64,000 bases of DNA from assembly GCF_018320785.1 (NCBI RefSeq), contig NC_054882.1, forward strand, positions 25,238,719 to 25,302,718, given 5' to 3'. The stretch is from Cheilinus undulatus. Lineage: Eukaryota; Chordata; Actinopteri; Labriformes; Labridae. Within the stretch, counting starts at the first letter, position 1. The number at the start of each line of letters is the position of its first letter. The position numbers were made by a program, and so were the translations under genes. This document shows, piece after piece, positions 37,780-50,029 of this stretch. Below the pieces are notes generated by a model that was not told the origin of the DNA, did no database searches, and saw only the letters and a list, made by a program, of their open reading frames with translations.

Positions 37780-38665
37780 CATATACACGCTGAAACTTTT
37801 AAGATGAAATCAGATTTTGTTTTGGGTTAGGGTAATGGTTAGGATAAAGTAAAAACCTGACCTGCAAAACCTTTAACAGAGCTGAGTGAACAGTCTGTTT
37901 ACAGGGAACAAACTTGTCCTCCATCAAAACATTCTAACACAGCAAGCCTAGCTAACGTAGCTCTGTTAGCTACCTACACTACATAGATAACGGAACTTTA
38001 TAGCTAACATAGCTGAAACTTAACTCACAAAGCAGCTACATATCTACCTTATATGTTGCAAAGTTAGCTTTAGTTACTTTTGTTAAAGCTCATGTTGCTA
38101 AAGCTAACTTAGCTATACAAAGTGAAGCTATTTAGCTAACAGAGCTACGTAGCTAACCTAGCTAAACCTAAGCTCCCAAAGCAACTATTCAAGCTTCGTA
38201 GCTACACTACGCCCCCACATAAGCTTTAGTTACGTTTGCTAAAGCTCTTGTTACTAAAGCTAACCTAGCAACATTTTCTTATGTAGTTGCATTAATTTCA
38301 TAGCCAGCATTGCTATTTTAGCTTTAGCTAAAGCTTACACAACTGAAGCTAGCCATCATTGGTGTAACTACTCCTAAAGCTGGTCTATACGCAATTTAAT
38401 CCAGGAGTAGAACTCTGATCCTTTTCTTTACACTACATAGATAATGGAACTTTGTAGCTAACAGCTGAAACTTATCTCAGAAAGCAGCTACAAAAGCTAC
38501 ATATCTATATTATATATAGTTAAGTAAACTTTAGCTTCTTTTGTTAAGGCTCATGTTGCTAAAGCTAACTTAACTATAGAAAGAGGAGCCATGTAGCTTA
38601 CAGAGCTACGTAGCTAAACCTAAGCTCCCAAAGCAACTATGCGAGCTACATAGCTGCGTTATCTG
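37780..38665. repeat. AGCT-rich repeat with an internal direct duplication (period about 454 bp)
   Basis: A first unit starts TACACTACATAGATAACGGAAC at 37975 and a second starts TACACTACATAGATAATGGAAC at 38429. Each runs through GCTCATGTTGCTAAAGCTAAC and ends with AACCTAAGCTCCCAAAGCAAC, about 235 bases. The space between is also full of AGCT words. The left part, 37800-37880, is the reverse complement of 200-270. It may fall inside a long tmem63c 3' UTR. Confidence 0.75.
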
Positions 38666-38696
38666 ACCAAACCCTAATATTCAAGAGTTTTCTTGT

Positions 38697-39094
38697 CTTT
38701 TGGACACACACTACATGATTTTGCGTCAACCTTAGGTCAGATTTTCCCCTCTGATGCTCAGGGAGCATTTCCCGAGTCAAGGTTCACTGCAAATGATTAT
38801 TTGTTGAAATACTCTTCAAGTTTGTGATGTCTGTACGATTATCTTACAGCTCCCTACTGTGTTGGAGCCTGTCCAACCTTATAAACATCATAAATAGAGT
38901 AAATATCAAACGTGTTTGATATTTCTTATGGTAGGTTGCACTGCCTTCAACAGAAAACCCACAACAACCAACGAGATCAAGCAGATGAGGTCGCGTCACA
39001 AGACAGAGTATGCATACTTTTATGGCTCACCAAAACAATGAAAACTACAGCCTACCTTCATCTCAGCAGGGATTTGTAGTGTGTGACCAGCCTA
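38697..39094. mobile_element. Possible MITE related to the one at 9101-9671
   Basis: The left word TGGACACACACTACATGATTTT and the inverted right word GGTCACACACTACAAATCC form a diverged terminal repeat similar to the CCAGCCACACACTA ends at 9101. No clean target duplication is visible, so boundaries are approximate. Confidence 0.45.
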
Positions 39095-40466
39095 GATACT
39101 TTCTGAGGCAGTCACATGTCATGCCACACTGGAAATCCTAGTTCCTGCTGCCTCAGATGAGCATGTTCAACAGACCAGTGGAGCTAACACAGGAGCTAGC
39201 AGTGAGGCTAGCTGCGAAGTGGCTTGTGAAATTGTGTCCGACAACACTAAAGTCATTGACAAACCTGTATTAAAAGAGAAAAAGTCTTGTAAATTCTGTG
39301 GGTCATTAAACCGTAAAAAGTCAATTTAAAAATATCCCATGTAACCCTGAAAATATTTTAAGTATTTACTTGTAAGGTACGTGTTACTTCTAATATCATG
39401 AAACACATTTTTGTCATAAACCAGAAACACATTTTAAATATTTATTTCCATAATGGATTACATTTATTTATTTTCTGTATTTGATCGGTGTTGGTGAAAT
39501 ATTTCTGTGCTATAATTCATATTTGTTGCGTCAGAAAGTTGAATACAAAAAGTAAAACTCAGTCGGCACCATACTGTATCGAGATTTCAGTTGTAATGAA
39601 TTCCTCTGTAACACTGCATGTTAGCTCGTGTACATTGATGCATTCATACTCTTATCTTTGAGGTTTAGTTTCCCGTGTTCGGATGATGTTATTCTAAGTC
39701 CAAAAATATCTATTTTGTCTGACTTTTATTTCTGTATGATGAAAGCTTTTCCCATGAATCTGAATGTAAACTGATTGTAGTTCATCTCTCATGTCTCTTG
39801 CTGTGCCTTTAACAAACACTCCCTTTTGTGAGACAATCCAGCATGGCCTGAAATATGCTGCATGGACTGAAAACTGAAGAGAAGGGGAAGCTTCAAAAAG
39901 ATGAAAACTTGCTGGTAAAAAAAAAAAAGCCTGAGGAGTGATTTCCATTCAGTGGCTGATATGTAGTTTGTTCTTATATTGAATCTACAAAGTAAAGCAC
40001 TCCTACTATTAACATCTTTACACAGCATCCTCATGCTACCCTTTTCTGGAACCTTCTACCAACATAGTCTTTTAGTCCTTGATTTTTTAATTGATCTGTA
40101 GATGTTAATACCATCTGCTGTTCTTTGGGATTAAGGATTTCATGTGTACAATTAGCCTCCCAAAAAAGTTTTTTTTCTCCAAAGTGCTGTTAAACAAAGC
40201 AAGATTTTTTTTTTAACATAGCTTTTTTTAAACATCCTAGTTTTATTTTGCTTGCATTGTTATACTTTGCACTTTGACCTCAGTAGACTATCTTTGAGCC
40301 AGTGTGAACACAATTCGGGGATCATGTTAACACTCTGACTTTCATTCAGAGATGACTTGATCACATTTTGGAGTTCGTTGGTATCACGTTTACAAGCAAG
40401 AGATGAACATAAGGCCTGATGCCATTGGCCTTTGACCTTTGAAATATAAATACTTCACCCTTAAGT
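39095..40466. other. Non-coding DNA downstream of tmem63c, nothing recognised
   Basis: AT-rich sequence with an A12 tract near 39918 and no exon or paired repeat. It may be part of a long 3' UTR. Confidence 0.3.
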
Positions 40467-40474
40467 CCATAGGT

Positions 40475-41078
40475 CAGTGATCATCAACTGGAGGCAGCTT
40501 CCCATCTGGCCCCCAGGAGACTATTAAATTCATAAAATGTCAGGAAAATGTGTTATGGTATTTACAGTGTCTTTTCATTTTCAAAAGTCCCTAAAGGAAC
40601 CCCAAAATTAACTGAGATCAAATATTTTTTTCTGGATTTGCTTGTTAAGTTTCACAAAAATCCACCTGTCAGCCATTATTACTAAATAAGATACATGATG
40701 AACATGCACCCATCAGTCCATTCTTGATGAGAACTGCCAGTTACAGTGTCAACCTACCAATTTCCCAGTCAGGATATCAGAAACAAAAGACCTGTTTACT
40801 GCATGTGTTTTTCACCAATCAGGATAAACATATTTCACTAAAACCCAGTTATGCACAGCATTACATCCCTAGAAATATGTGGCTAAAATATCTCAATTGC
40901 CCTCTTGTGGCTGGCTGCATTACAGGCAAAAGGGACTGAATTTACTGCTAGTGCCTAAAAATAAGGTGCACTACAAAAGAAATAAAAAAATCTCAACATG
41001 CATAATTAACAGTCTGGCCCCCACAATGTCTCCCAAGAAAAAATCTGGCCCTTGTGCAAATGCAGTTGGTGATCCCTG
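40475..41078. mobile_element. Non-autonomous hAT-type element with perfect 8-bp target duplication
   Basis: CCATAGGT occurs directly at both flanks (40467-40474 and 41079-41086). The element begins CAGTGATCATCAACTGGAGG and ends with the inverted CAGGGATCACCAACTGCATT. Eight-base duplication plus CAG..CTG ends define hAT superfamily elements. The 604 bp hold no transposase. A second copy type is at 53674-54219. Confidence 0.9.
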
Positions 41079-41086
41079 CCATAGGT

Positions 41087-43900
41087 GGAAAAAGTATGTG
41101 ACTATTGTACTCAAGTAAAAGTACAATTACTCTGCTTAAATTTCAGTAAGGTAAAAGTAAAAGTACTGGTCTATAAACATTCCCAAATACAAATAAAACG
41201 TATTTAATGTAAAGTTTACTTTAAGCTACTGAGGAGTTGAACAGTAAAATCTGATCTTTCCTTAGTGGCAAGAAAAACAAGTGAATAGATCTCCAACCAG
41301 GTTGTTCAGGTAACGTCACTCCTCTATAATAAAGAGAAATACACAGCAAAATATGACATATTTAACAATACAACAGAGCTGCAGTAACTCTTAAAAAACC
41401 TGTGGCAAGGTGTGTCTCCTCTGACAAGAACAAAGCAGGCAATGCATACTGATGAATAACACGGTCAATGTGTCCTTTAGGAGCATCTAAAATCACAGCT
41501 CAAACTCGATGGATAACTTCACCCATGGTGCAAATGTGCACAAAGTCGGAATAGACTTTTGAGTGAAGTTTGAAGAATCTTCAGTGTCTGAGCATGTGTG
41601 CTTTGGGGTTATTGTGAACTCATGTCCCACATATGATCCAGATGAACAGAAAACCTTAAAGCATAATGCCTCTGGTCTCAGCTATCACTGTTGTGGAAGC
41701 ATAATTATTCCTACAAGTGAAAATTTGAGAACTTCAAGATCGACGACAGGCAAATAAGATGCTTATGAAGCTAAAAGCTCCAGAAAAGGCAAGCATGTGT
41801 ACCTTTACTCATTCAAGGGAATGTCATCATTAAAGCTGTTAAGTTTGAACTTTTCATGGCAGCATTTCTGTAGGATGTTTGTGTTGTGGCCTTATTTGTG
41901 CCTTGTTGTGAACTTCATAATCTCTGTACTTAGCTGCTGTTTTCTTCTCTCATGCAGATCATTGAAGTTGTTTGTATGGTTGAGCTGTCTGTAGCTGCTA
42001 AATGATATGTATTTAAAAGTTCATTTGCAGTCTGTCTGTGGTTGTCTGTGTTAATTTTGAGTGACAGCTCTACAGTAAAAGGTCTTAGGATGGAAAATGT
42101 ACTTTAAAATGTGAATTTTGATTCCATTTTTTGATATGTGGGAGAGGGTTTATTGTTGTTTTCATTATTATTTTCCAAGTTGTACTTTGATTGCACATTA
42201 TTGTATAAAATTAAATATATTTGCTCCATTTTACAAGGGATTTAATTCAAGTTTCACATGCTGCATGAAAGACATGGAGACTGGCAGCAGAGTCAGTATG
42301 AAGTGGTCACATCAGAGAATTCAGAAGTCATATATATATTCAGGAAAAAAACATCAAAGAGCATCTCAAAGTTTCTGTCTGAAGTGCCAACACGTCCTGT
42401 GGTTTCTCTTGCAGAGTCTTGTTTTACAGATCATTAAACGTGCTTTCCTTTGAAAAATACAAAATAAAAATTATTAGGGTGTACTTACCTCTAATGGCCC
42501 TGCAAGATGGATTGTCCATTTAAAGCCTCGTAGTTTTATTGTATCCTGTCATGTCTGTTCATATTCTGTCATCCCTCTGAGGTTTTTTTTTGCTTCCACA
42601 TTATCTTCGCAGACGTGTCTCTATTTTTTTTTTTCTCTTTGTTTCTACGTGTTTCATGAGTAGCTTTTTCGATGTCAAATATGACCAGCCTACTGTAATG
42701 TAGGTTGTTTGATCTTCAAGGTCTGGGGGACGAACCGTGTCTCAGATTTATCTCTGTCAGGCTAACAAGTTTTCATCTGTCAAAAGTGAAGTGCTGTGAT
42801 CTGAAATTAAAACTAATTCAGCCCGATCCGCTCATCTTGTGGCTTGACCTCCTTATTGCGCTCCTCTGCTGTGGTTGTGATGAAGGGTTTTTCAGAGGCA
42901 GTGAGTCAGGCTTAATGTGGTAAGAAGTACTACAAGAGTGGATGTGCACCCAGTGCCTTCAGAAAACATGCAAAGCCTGTTGAGCACTGATTTAAGATAT
43001 AAAGAATAGAAATGTAACATTAAGTTCCCAGGAGGAGTTCTTGGCTGGTTATGAAACAGAATGAAATTAATAATGATGAATCTTTATGACCTAGAAAAGG
43101 AAATTAGATAGTAACATATTATGTAGAGTTTGACTTCAGTTATTTTAAAAGCAAGATCTGTAACAAGACATACAGTGTGAGACTTGGAATCAGGAAATCA
43201 CCAAAATAGAACCGTGATGTAACGTGAACTAGGCTAAAAGTGTTGCGGGACCTTATCTACTCTGAAGTTGACAAAATTAAATGAACATAATATTTATTTT
43301 TTATGATAAGAAACCAAATGGATTAGTGCCAACCTAAAAGATTTTTTAAAAATTGAATCTTTAGCAAAAAAACTAAAATTTTTGAAGAAAAAAAATCTAA
43401 TTTTTGAGGTCATAAGTTTTTTATTTACAAGAAAACAAACTCAGTATTTTCTCTTTTGACAACAGAAATTGAAAAATTTAAGTTTTAAAAGTCCTAGATT
43501 TCCAAAGGACAAAAAAGGCCAAACATTGACAAGGAAATAAACTTAAAAAAGTGATTAGATTCTTGACTTTATAATCTCAAAAATACTAAGTTTGGGTTCA
43601 CTTACATTTACAACTTTTAAAGAAAGAAATGTCTATTTTTTTTCCCGTGAATTAATGACTTTTTGAACTTGACATTTTCTTTAAAAACAACATATCCTCT
43701 GCAATATTATTTTTTCAAGAGTAGCCCTAATAAACCATCATAATAATGGATATTTTATACATATATCTTTTTGTCAGGACAAGTGAATGTAGGCCTATTA
43801 TGCTGGGGTTTTGTCAACCGAAACAGCTGATGTTTTCTTCTCCAACTGGGTCCTTGGAGGACTTAGCTTTTCTTACATATGAGGAGGGGGCCTAAGGATT
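41087..43900. other. Intergenic or distal UTR DNA, nothing certain
   Basis: There is an AATAAA near 42463 after a stretch with ATTAAAC, a possible polyadenylation region for tmem63c. Near 43897 the word GGTTGGAACCTACTG looks like a hAT right end, but no left partner was found. Otherwise unremarkable. Confidence 0.3.
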
Positions 43901-43919
43901 AAAGGTTGGAACCTACTGA

Positions 43920-44700
43920 TCTAAAGAAATTCAAGGACAGCTGAGAAACAACGTTACTGACATCTATCCATTTGGAAAGCATTACTGAACCATTGCCAAG
44001 GCTTTGGGACTCCAGCGAACAACAGTGAGAGCCATTGGCCACAAAAGTGGAAAACGGGACAGTTGTGAACCTTCCCAGGAGTGGCTGGCCTAAAATTACT
44101 CCAAGAGCACATCAACAATTCATCCAGGAGGTCACAAAAGAACCCAGAACAACATCTAAAGACCTGCAGGTCTCAGCTGGCTCAGCTAAGATCAGTGTTT
44201 AATATACAATAATACAAAAGAGACCAGGCAAAAATGGCAAAAATTACAAGGCCAAAACCATCACTGACCAAAAAGAACACAAAGGCTCTTCTCAATTTTG
44301 CCAAAAACATCTTGATGATCCCAAAGACTTTTGGAAAAATATTCTGTGGACTGACGAGACAGTAAGGGAAACTTTTGTTACATCTGATGTAAAACTAAAA
44401 CACATGTCAAAAAATCAACATTATACCAACAGTCAAGCATGGTGGTAGAAGTGCGAGGGTTTGGGGCTGCTTTGTCGCTTCAGGAGCTGGACGACTTCCC
44501 TTAATCAGTGGAACCATGAATTCTGCTCTCCCTCTTTTAGAAATTCCTGAAGGAGAATGTCCCGCCATCAGTTCTTGACCTCAAGCTCAAGCACACTTGG
44601 GTTATACAGCAGGACAAAGATCCAAACAGACCAGCAAATCCACCTCTGGATGGCTTTAAAAACAAAAAGGTTTTGTAGTTACTGGAAACCAATATACAAT
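43920..44700 (+). mobile_element. Tc1-like transposon remnant (a third family)
   Basis: Recognisable are GGCTTTGGGACTCCAGCGAA, ACAGTGAGAGCCATTGGCCA, CCCAGGAGTGGCTGGCCTAA, GACTGACGAGACA and CAAGCATGGTGGTAG with GGGGCTGCTTTG. This is the N-to-C order of a Tc1 transposase with helix-turn-helix region first. Both terminal repeats and many codons are lost. It differs from families 1 and 2 in wording. Confidence 0.75.
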
Positions 44701-44814
44701 GGCTGCCACCAATGAAGCGATTAGCTCAGGTGTAGCTATAGTGTAGCTGTAGTTTTATCAAAACTGGGCCAGATGTCTTTTTTAAAACAAGATCCACGAG
44801 CCACACTGAAAGTT

Positions 44815-45135
44815 TATCTTGGGGGGGAGAAGATACTTTTGTACTTCTCCTGGCCTGTCATTAATGTGTAATATTTTAGACACAATGGTTATATGAATCA
44901 GTCTATCTTGCATGTCAGGTTAATCCAAAAGTCCAGAAATAAGAAAAAGTTCTTGGCTCTTCTGAAATGCGACAAAATACACCCGCTTACCTGCAGCTAA
45001 CAATTCTCTGTTTCTGGTTCTCCTTGTTTCTAGTCTTTGTGCTATGCTAAGCTAGGCTAAGCAGCTTGCTAGTTGTTGATTTTTGTAACTGCAGCTAAAG
45101 CCGAACATATACAACATTCTCATTATGTTTAACTT
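44815..45135. repeat. Teleost dispersed repeat with GCTAAGCTAGGCTAA core
   Basis: The stretch TGTGCTATGCTAAGCTAGGCTAAG near 45038, preceded by CTCTGTTTCTGGTTC, is a word pattern I recall from a frequent fish repeat. The start near 44925 (CTTGCATGTCAGGTTA) resembles the terminal word of the foldback at 50207-51133. Class unassigned. Confidence 0.4.
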
Positions 45136-46825
45136 TTTTCAGTAAGAAAAAGAAGCATTTAAGCAAAAATGTCAATAACATTGCAGAGGATAAACCGATG
45201 AGCAGGCCATCTAACTATAGATAACCACAGACTGTATATTCTCATTAAACAGAGCCTTGACTTGTTGTTAATGCAGGTGCATGAGGGCTAAATGTTTAAA
45301 GCAGTGTGTCTGGTGATGAGCCAGCCGTGGGTGAAGCCTGTGAAAATACTGAGCAGGCCTCACTGGTCACTGAAACCACATGTAAAGCTGGATGGGGCAA
45401 TTAATAGTATGAGCATCTGCTTTTATTTAAACCACATAGTAAAGCTGTAGTACCACAGTGCCAGTGGTAAATGCTGCTTCAGCAAAGTGGAGCTCCAATG
45501 GAAATGTCTCATACTGAATAAATGGATGTCATGTTTCTCCTTTGAAGGGGATGCTGTTATTCCTACCTTTTATATACAGTTCTTCTTTGTTGCTAAGTGT
45601 TATATAAAAAGAAAGAGAAGTCCCTGACATTTCATCTGTCACCCCTGGCAACTGTGAGTATGCTCCTCAGTGAAAGGTGAACTCCTCTGGGTGCACGGCC
45701 TGCCACTCGCCTTTCTCCTGAGATTCTCAGAAGAGGAAATGACTCTTCATCCGGCTGCAAATATGCTCTTACTCCCATGTGAGTTATTTTATGCATGCAG
45801 ATGAGCTCAATAAAGTGGTGGAACTTTTTACTATTATGATAAAATTGTAAAACAAAGTTGTGGGAAAAATTATACTCTCACTCTTAATGATATTCAATCA
45901 AATGATAGACAGTAAATAAATGAATTACAATTTTATACACAATTAAGGTGAAAGTAGAACCAGATGCAGATGGTTGCTACTTCAAGATCATGTATAACCT
46001 GTGTCATGCTTTTGGCTGAAGGTGCATTATGTAGCACAGGAGCAAGAAACAGAAATAGAAATAGTGATTTACAATATCTGAGCAGTTTTCCAACAAAAAG
46101 GAATACAGCCAAAGTTTAAAAGGTTCATCAATATAGCTGACGAAAGTAAAAAGCTGATGTCATGCTATATAATGTATATACAGCTATATAATGCCCTAAT
46201 CCTCTTCAGTGGCCCTAATATGGAGGAGCTTTTATCAACGTGTTAGGCTCAGTATAGTCTATAAATTTACTACTGTCATGAGGATCATACTCATCAAAAA
46301 ATGAACCCCAACCAATCATTGTTTCTTATTTAGCCAGTGTCTGTTATAGCCTATCTTACTCCTCCACCTAAAGACCTCCATTGTTGTCTCAGTCAGTGTC
46401 ATGTAAATCACATCTTTCAGCCGCGCTGTTGTACTGTTTGAGATGTCCTATCATTAACAAGAAGTTGGGCACTGAAGTATATTTTGGCTCAACCTCACAC
46501 ACACTAGCCAATTATACTGCCAACTTTCTGAAGTTACACAACAGCATAAGGGACTTGTGTGTTAGTGAAGCAGTGGCAGCTTTGGGTTTTTTGTTTTCTC
46601 TAAAAAGGATTAAGGCATAGTGCTGATTGTATGTCATTTTTGGCAGCGTTCAGAGGCCAACAAGTTTACATTATTGTGTACAAGGAAGAAAACAGGCGTG
46701 ATGTAGAACCATGCTTCTGTGCATTTAGCATGAGTAAAAAACAAGATGCTGCAAAGTTATTTTATGCAACCCCAATGTCGTGGCGCTGTTTAAAATGTGA
46801 ATAAAAATAGTACCTTTCCTGCCAT
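45136..46825. other. Intergenic DNA, nothing recognised
   Basis: Short unrelated frames only; no paired ends or splice-linked exons seen. Confidence 0.35.
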
Positions 46826-46829
46826 CCAG

Positions 46830-47520
46830 TGCACACTGCACCTGTCCACCATGCCCATCCCAGCAGATGGTGGGTCTACAGGGGGCGGCTACATCCTTCT
46901 TTGTGTTGGACCTGGCCAAGGACCACCAGACACTCGCCTTCAAGCCCCCCACGGTTTCCAACCTTCCGGCGAGGTATCCAAACTGCTGATTTGCTGTTTC
47001 ATGATGGGGGTTTGAGTTTCTGCCTCAGGTGAAGGAGTTCGAGTATCTTGAGGTTTTTATGAGTGAGGGTAAATGTGATGGTGGTCAGTCAGTCTTCCTC
47101 CCAACACTCGCCTATGGTCTTGAACTCTGGGTAATCACCAAAAGAATGAGACTGCAGATACAAGCAGCTGAAATCAGTTTTCTCCGTAGGGTTGCTGTGC
47201 TCAGCCTTAGCGATAGGGTGAGAAGTTCAGACATCCGGAGGGAACCAGGAGTAGAGCTGCTGCTCCTTCCCATCAAAAAGGAGCCGGTTGGGGTGGTTCA
47301 GGCATCTGATCAGGATGCCTTCTGGACGCCTCCCTTTGGAGGTCTTCTGCGCATGCCTGGCTGGGAGGAGACATCGGGAAGACCCAGAATATGCTAGAGG
47401 GATTGATATCCTGTCTGGTCCAGGAAGGCTTCGGGATGCCCCAGCAGGAGTTGGAAAGTGTTGCTGAGGAGAAGGATGTCAAACTGCTACCACTGCGACC
47501 TGGACCTGGGTACGCGGAAG
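46830..47520 (+). mobile_element. Non-LTR retrotransposon ORF2 C-terminal fragment with (GATG)n tail
   Basis: Segments read VKEFEYLEVFMSEGK, then LPTLAYGLELWVITKRMRL and QIQAAEISFLRRVAVLSLSD, RVRSSDIRREPGVELLL and, in another frame, the GRPRTRW-type region. This order is a common fish LINE ORF2 end. It is 5'-truncated and frameshifted. It terminates in CGGAAGAAGATGGATGG and a GATG microsatellite. Confidence 0.75.
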
Positions 47521-47523
47521 AAG

Positions 47524-47554
47524 ATGGATGGATGGCTTGATGGATGGATGGATG
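47524..47554. repeat. (GATG)n microsatellite
   Basis: Tandem GATG units with one interruption (GCTT), directly following the LINE fragment at 46830-47520, so probably derived from its 3' tail. Confidence 0.85.
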
Positions 47555-48060
47555 CAGGGCACCCTTGGAAAAAAGACTTTGGTCTCAGTGGGTTCTCCCT
47601 GCTAAAACAAAGGATAAAAATAAAAAATACATCTTGTCTCCCCTCAACTGCTTCTTTAAGGGGTTTGATGTTTACTATTAGAAAACATATGTCAACAGCA
47701 CATAACCTTATCATGTTACCTGTTGCTGATAGAGAGCTTGTTGCCTCTGCTGTGTTACTGTCTCCAGCTGAGACGCATCAGAGCAAACCTGTTTATCCTG
47801 CACACACAGTCCTTTCCACAGTATGATTAATAATGAGAGAATTATAAAGCAATACCTTTATTTTTCTCCCCCATCAAAAACACAAACACATCAGGCTCAG
47901 GCCTATCACTAACAGTTGCCATAACAACCTTCAATATCCCACCATACTAATACACATCTCAGACTTTCTAGAAATAGTGTGTGGTCTTTCCCATGGACTC
48001 CTCTCCAGATGACAAACTTTAAACTAACCATTTCCCACATGGACAACAAACACCTGTGTA

Positions 48061-49906
48061 CGAGGTATGGCTACTACAAAATGAGAATAATGCTTTAATA
48101 TAATTTTAATGAACATGAACATTTTTCAGTGTCTTTCTCCATTAGTGTACTCCCCTTCTGCATCAACATAACACTGCATTCAGGTCTCACTGATCAAAGC
48201 ATTGCAGTAGGTAGTCTCAGACCCTCTGTCATTCTTTTCACACAGACTCAAAATGTGTTGCTTTTGCACAGATTTGATCTTCAGCCAGGCATACACTGTG
48301 CGAATTTTGAGTTGCACGACTCACTTTCAATCGGATTGTGCGTTGTTTGTCGTGCTGTGTACAGGGGGATTCGAAGGTCAACCACAACCACACCCGGCCG
48401 GCCGCTTCCAGCTGGTTGGATGGTTGATATTATGGTTGCATGACTCCACACACTCTCACAGTGAGAGCAGAATCACTGGCAGAATCCTCAACTTTGGGCT
48501 ATTTTTTTCCTTTTTATACTGCCAGACTCTTAAATCATCTTTCACATTATAACAGGAATGACTTTATAATGCCCCATCTCCCAACCCCCACTACAATTAA
48601 GGAAATAACGAGCAGGAAATATTCCTACCAGCTGACACGGATGGTGACGATGTGAGTGTGTATGGGATAAAGAGAGAGAGAGAGATAGCAGGAGAGAAAG
48701 AATATAACTAGATATGATTTCAACCTCAATGTGTGAGACTTTTTCAAAGAAAACTCGGCTGATTTTTGTCAATCTGTCCTGACTTTACTTGCAAAGTGGG
48801 AGCACTCAGGCCATGCACAACCATCAAACCATATAGTGTTAGCACATGAATCATGTGCGATGGTTGTGTGTCGTAAGTGATTCAGTCACACAGTTTGAGC
48901 TGACATTCTGCCATGATTGTCACAGAGTCGGCTTGAAATCGCATCGTGTACGCCGGCATTAGCAAGAAGGAAAGAGTCACACATTCTGAGATAAGGTGAA
49001 TAGGAAGGGTGATCAAGCACTGATTTGTTTTTGGTCCAGAAACTGCTTTACTAAGAGCACAGTGTGAGCTGGCACGCTGTCTTGATGAAGAATGAAACAA
49101 TTTTTCCACAATTGTGGTCACTTTCTTCAGATTTTTTTTTAGTTTTTCCTGAACCTGTTTGTAAAATTGTTGATTCACAAGTTTACCCTTCTGAAGCCCA
49201 CTATTTCAAAATAATACCCTTAATGTCAAAGAAAACAAACATAGCCTTGAATTTGGATGTGCTTTGTCGTGTTTTCTTCATCCTTGGTAATGATGGTATT
49301 TTCCTATGCACAAGGATTAATTCCAAGTTTTCTCACATATAATCACTTCTAAGAAATTTGGGTTCCCTTCAATGCGTTCCAAAATGTCTCCAAAAGTTTG
49401 TGTGCGTTTTTCCTTTTGATCAGGAATCAGAGGTTTCGGGACAACTTTGGCACACACTTTTGTCATGTTCAAATTTTCATACAAAATTTGCCGAACTGTC
49501 TCTTTATCAATGGAGACCATTTCGGCAACCATCCTTTTACTGAGTCGTTGATCCATTAGAAGGATTTGCTCAATTTGTTGAATGTTTACAGAAGTTTTTG
49601 ATGTGTATGGCTGCCCAGAACGTTCATCTTGGATATCCTCTCTGTCTTCAATAAAACTTTTGTGCCATTCAAACACGCATGAAGCTGACACACCGTGTTC
49701 CCCATACGCCTCTAAAAGAATCGGCTGTTTTGTTCAATTTCATCAAAAATGTCAACCTAATGTGTTGCTCAGATTTTAAGCTACTAAAAACATCACTTGC
49801 AGAAGTTGTGCATGAATACCTAATCCTTTCATCATCTCGATGTGACAGTGAATCATGTGGTTTTATCCTCATTAGCACAGTCTCATTATTTAACAGCCAT
49901 ACCTCG
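48061..49906 (-). mobile_element. Mariner transposon with TA target duplication, dead, with another element nested in it
   Basis: Ends: CGAGGTATGGCTACTACAAA at 48061 and the inverted CGAGGTATGGCTGTTAAA ending at 49906, each flanked by TA (48059-48060, 49907-49908). The - strand transposase pieces are SEQHIRLTFLMKLNKTADSF, then after a frameshift SASCVFEWHKSFIEDREDIQ, DERSGQP and QILYENLNMTKVCAKVVP, the typical mariner/SETMAR order. The segment expected to read IITGDETW reads IICEKTWN followed by stop, so the first catalytic Asp is lost. The transposase resumes at ATHFESV near 48240 after the nested element. Without the insert it would be about 1.17 kb. Confidence 0.9.
48285..48956. mobile_element. 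Unclassified DNA element nested in the mariner
   Basis: The ends are CCAGGCATACACTGTGCGAA (48285) and inverted CCGGCGTACACGATGCGATT (48956), a diverged TIR. It splits the mariner transposase between FLL and LKIKSVQK. There is no coding frame of its own. The TIR style resembles PIF/Harbinger or hAT MITEs, but no clear target duplication is seen. Confidence 0.65.
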
Positions 49907-50029
49907 TATTTCAGTCCATGGTGTGCCAAACATTGCTGTGATCTTGAACTGAGAAGTTCAGCTCAGTCTCCATGAAGCCATGGTGCTCCACAACTCTGGA
50001 TCAGTTTTGCTGTGGAGGTTAAAATGAAA

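Noticed and set aside
42705..42923. 72-codon open frame, + strand, downstream of tmem63c
   Set aside because: No family resemblance, no splice context, and typical chance length.
43860..43910. hAT element end (GGTTGGAACCTACTG)
   Set aside because: No matching left end or 8-bp duplication found, so not listed as an element.
47029..47397. 122-codon open frame, + strand
   Set aside because: It is the ORF2 end of a decayed LINE, not a host gene.
49317..49691. 124-codon open frame, - strand
   Set aside because: It is part of the mariner transposase, frameshifted and with a lost catalytic residue, so not a separate gene.
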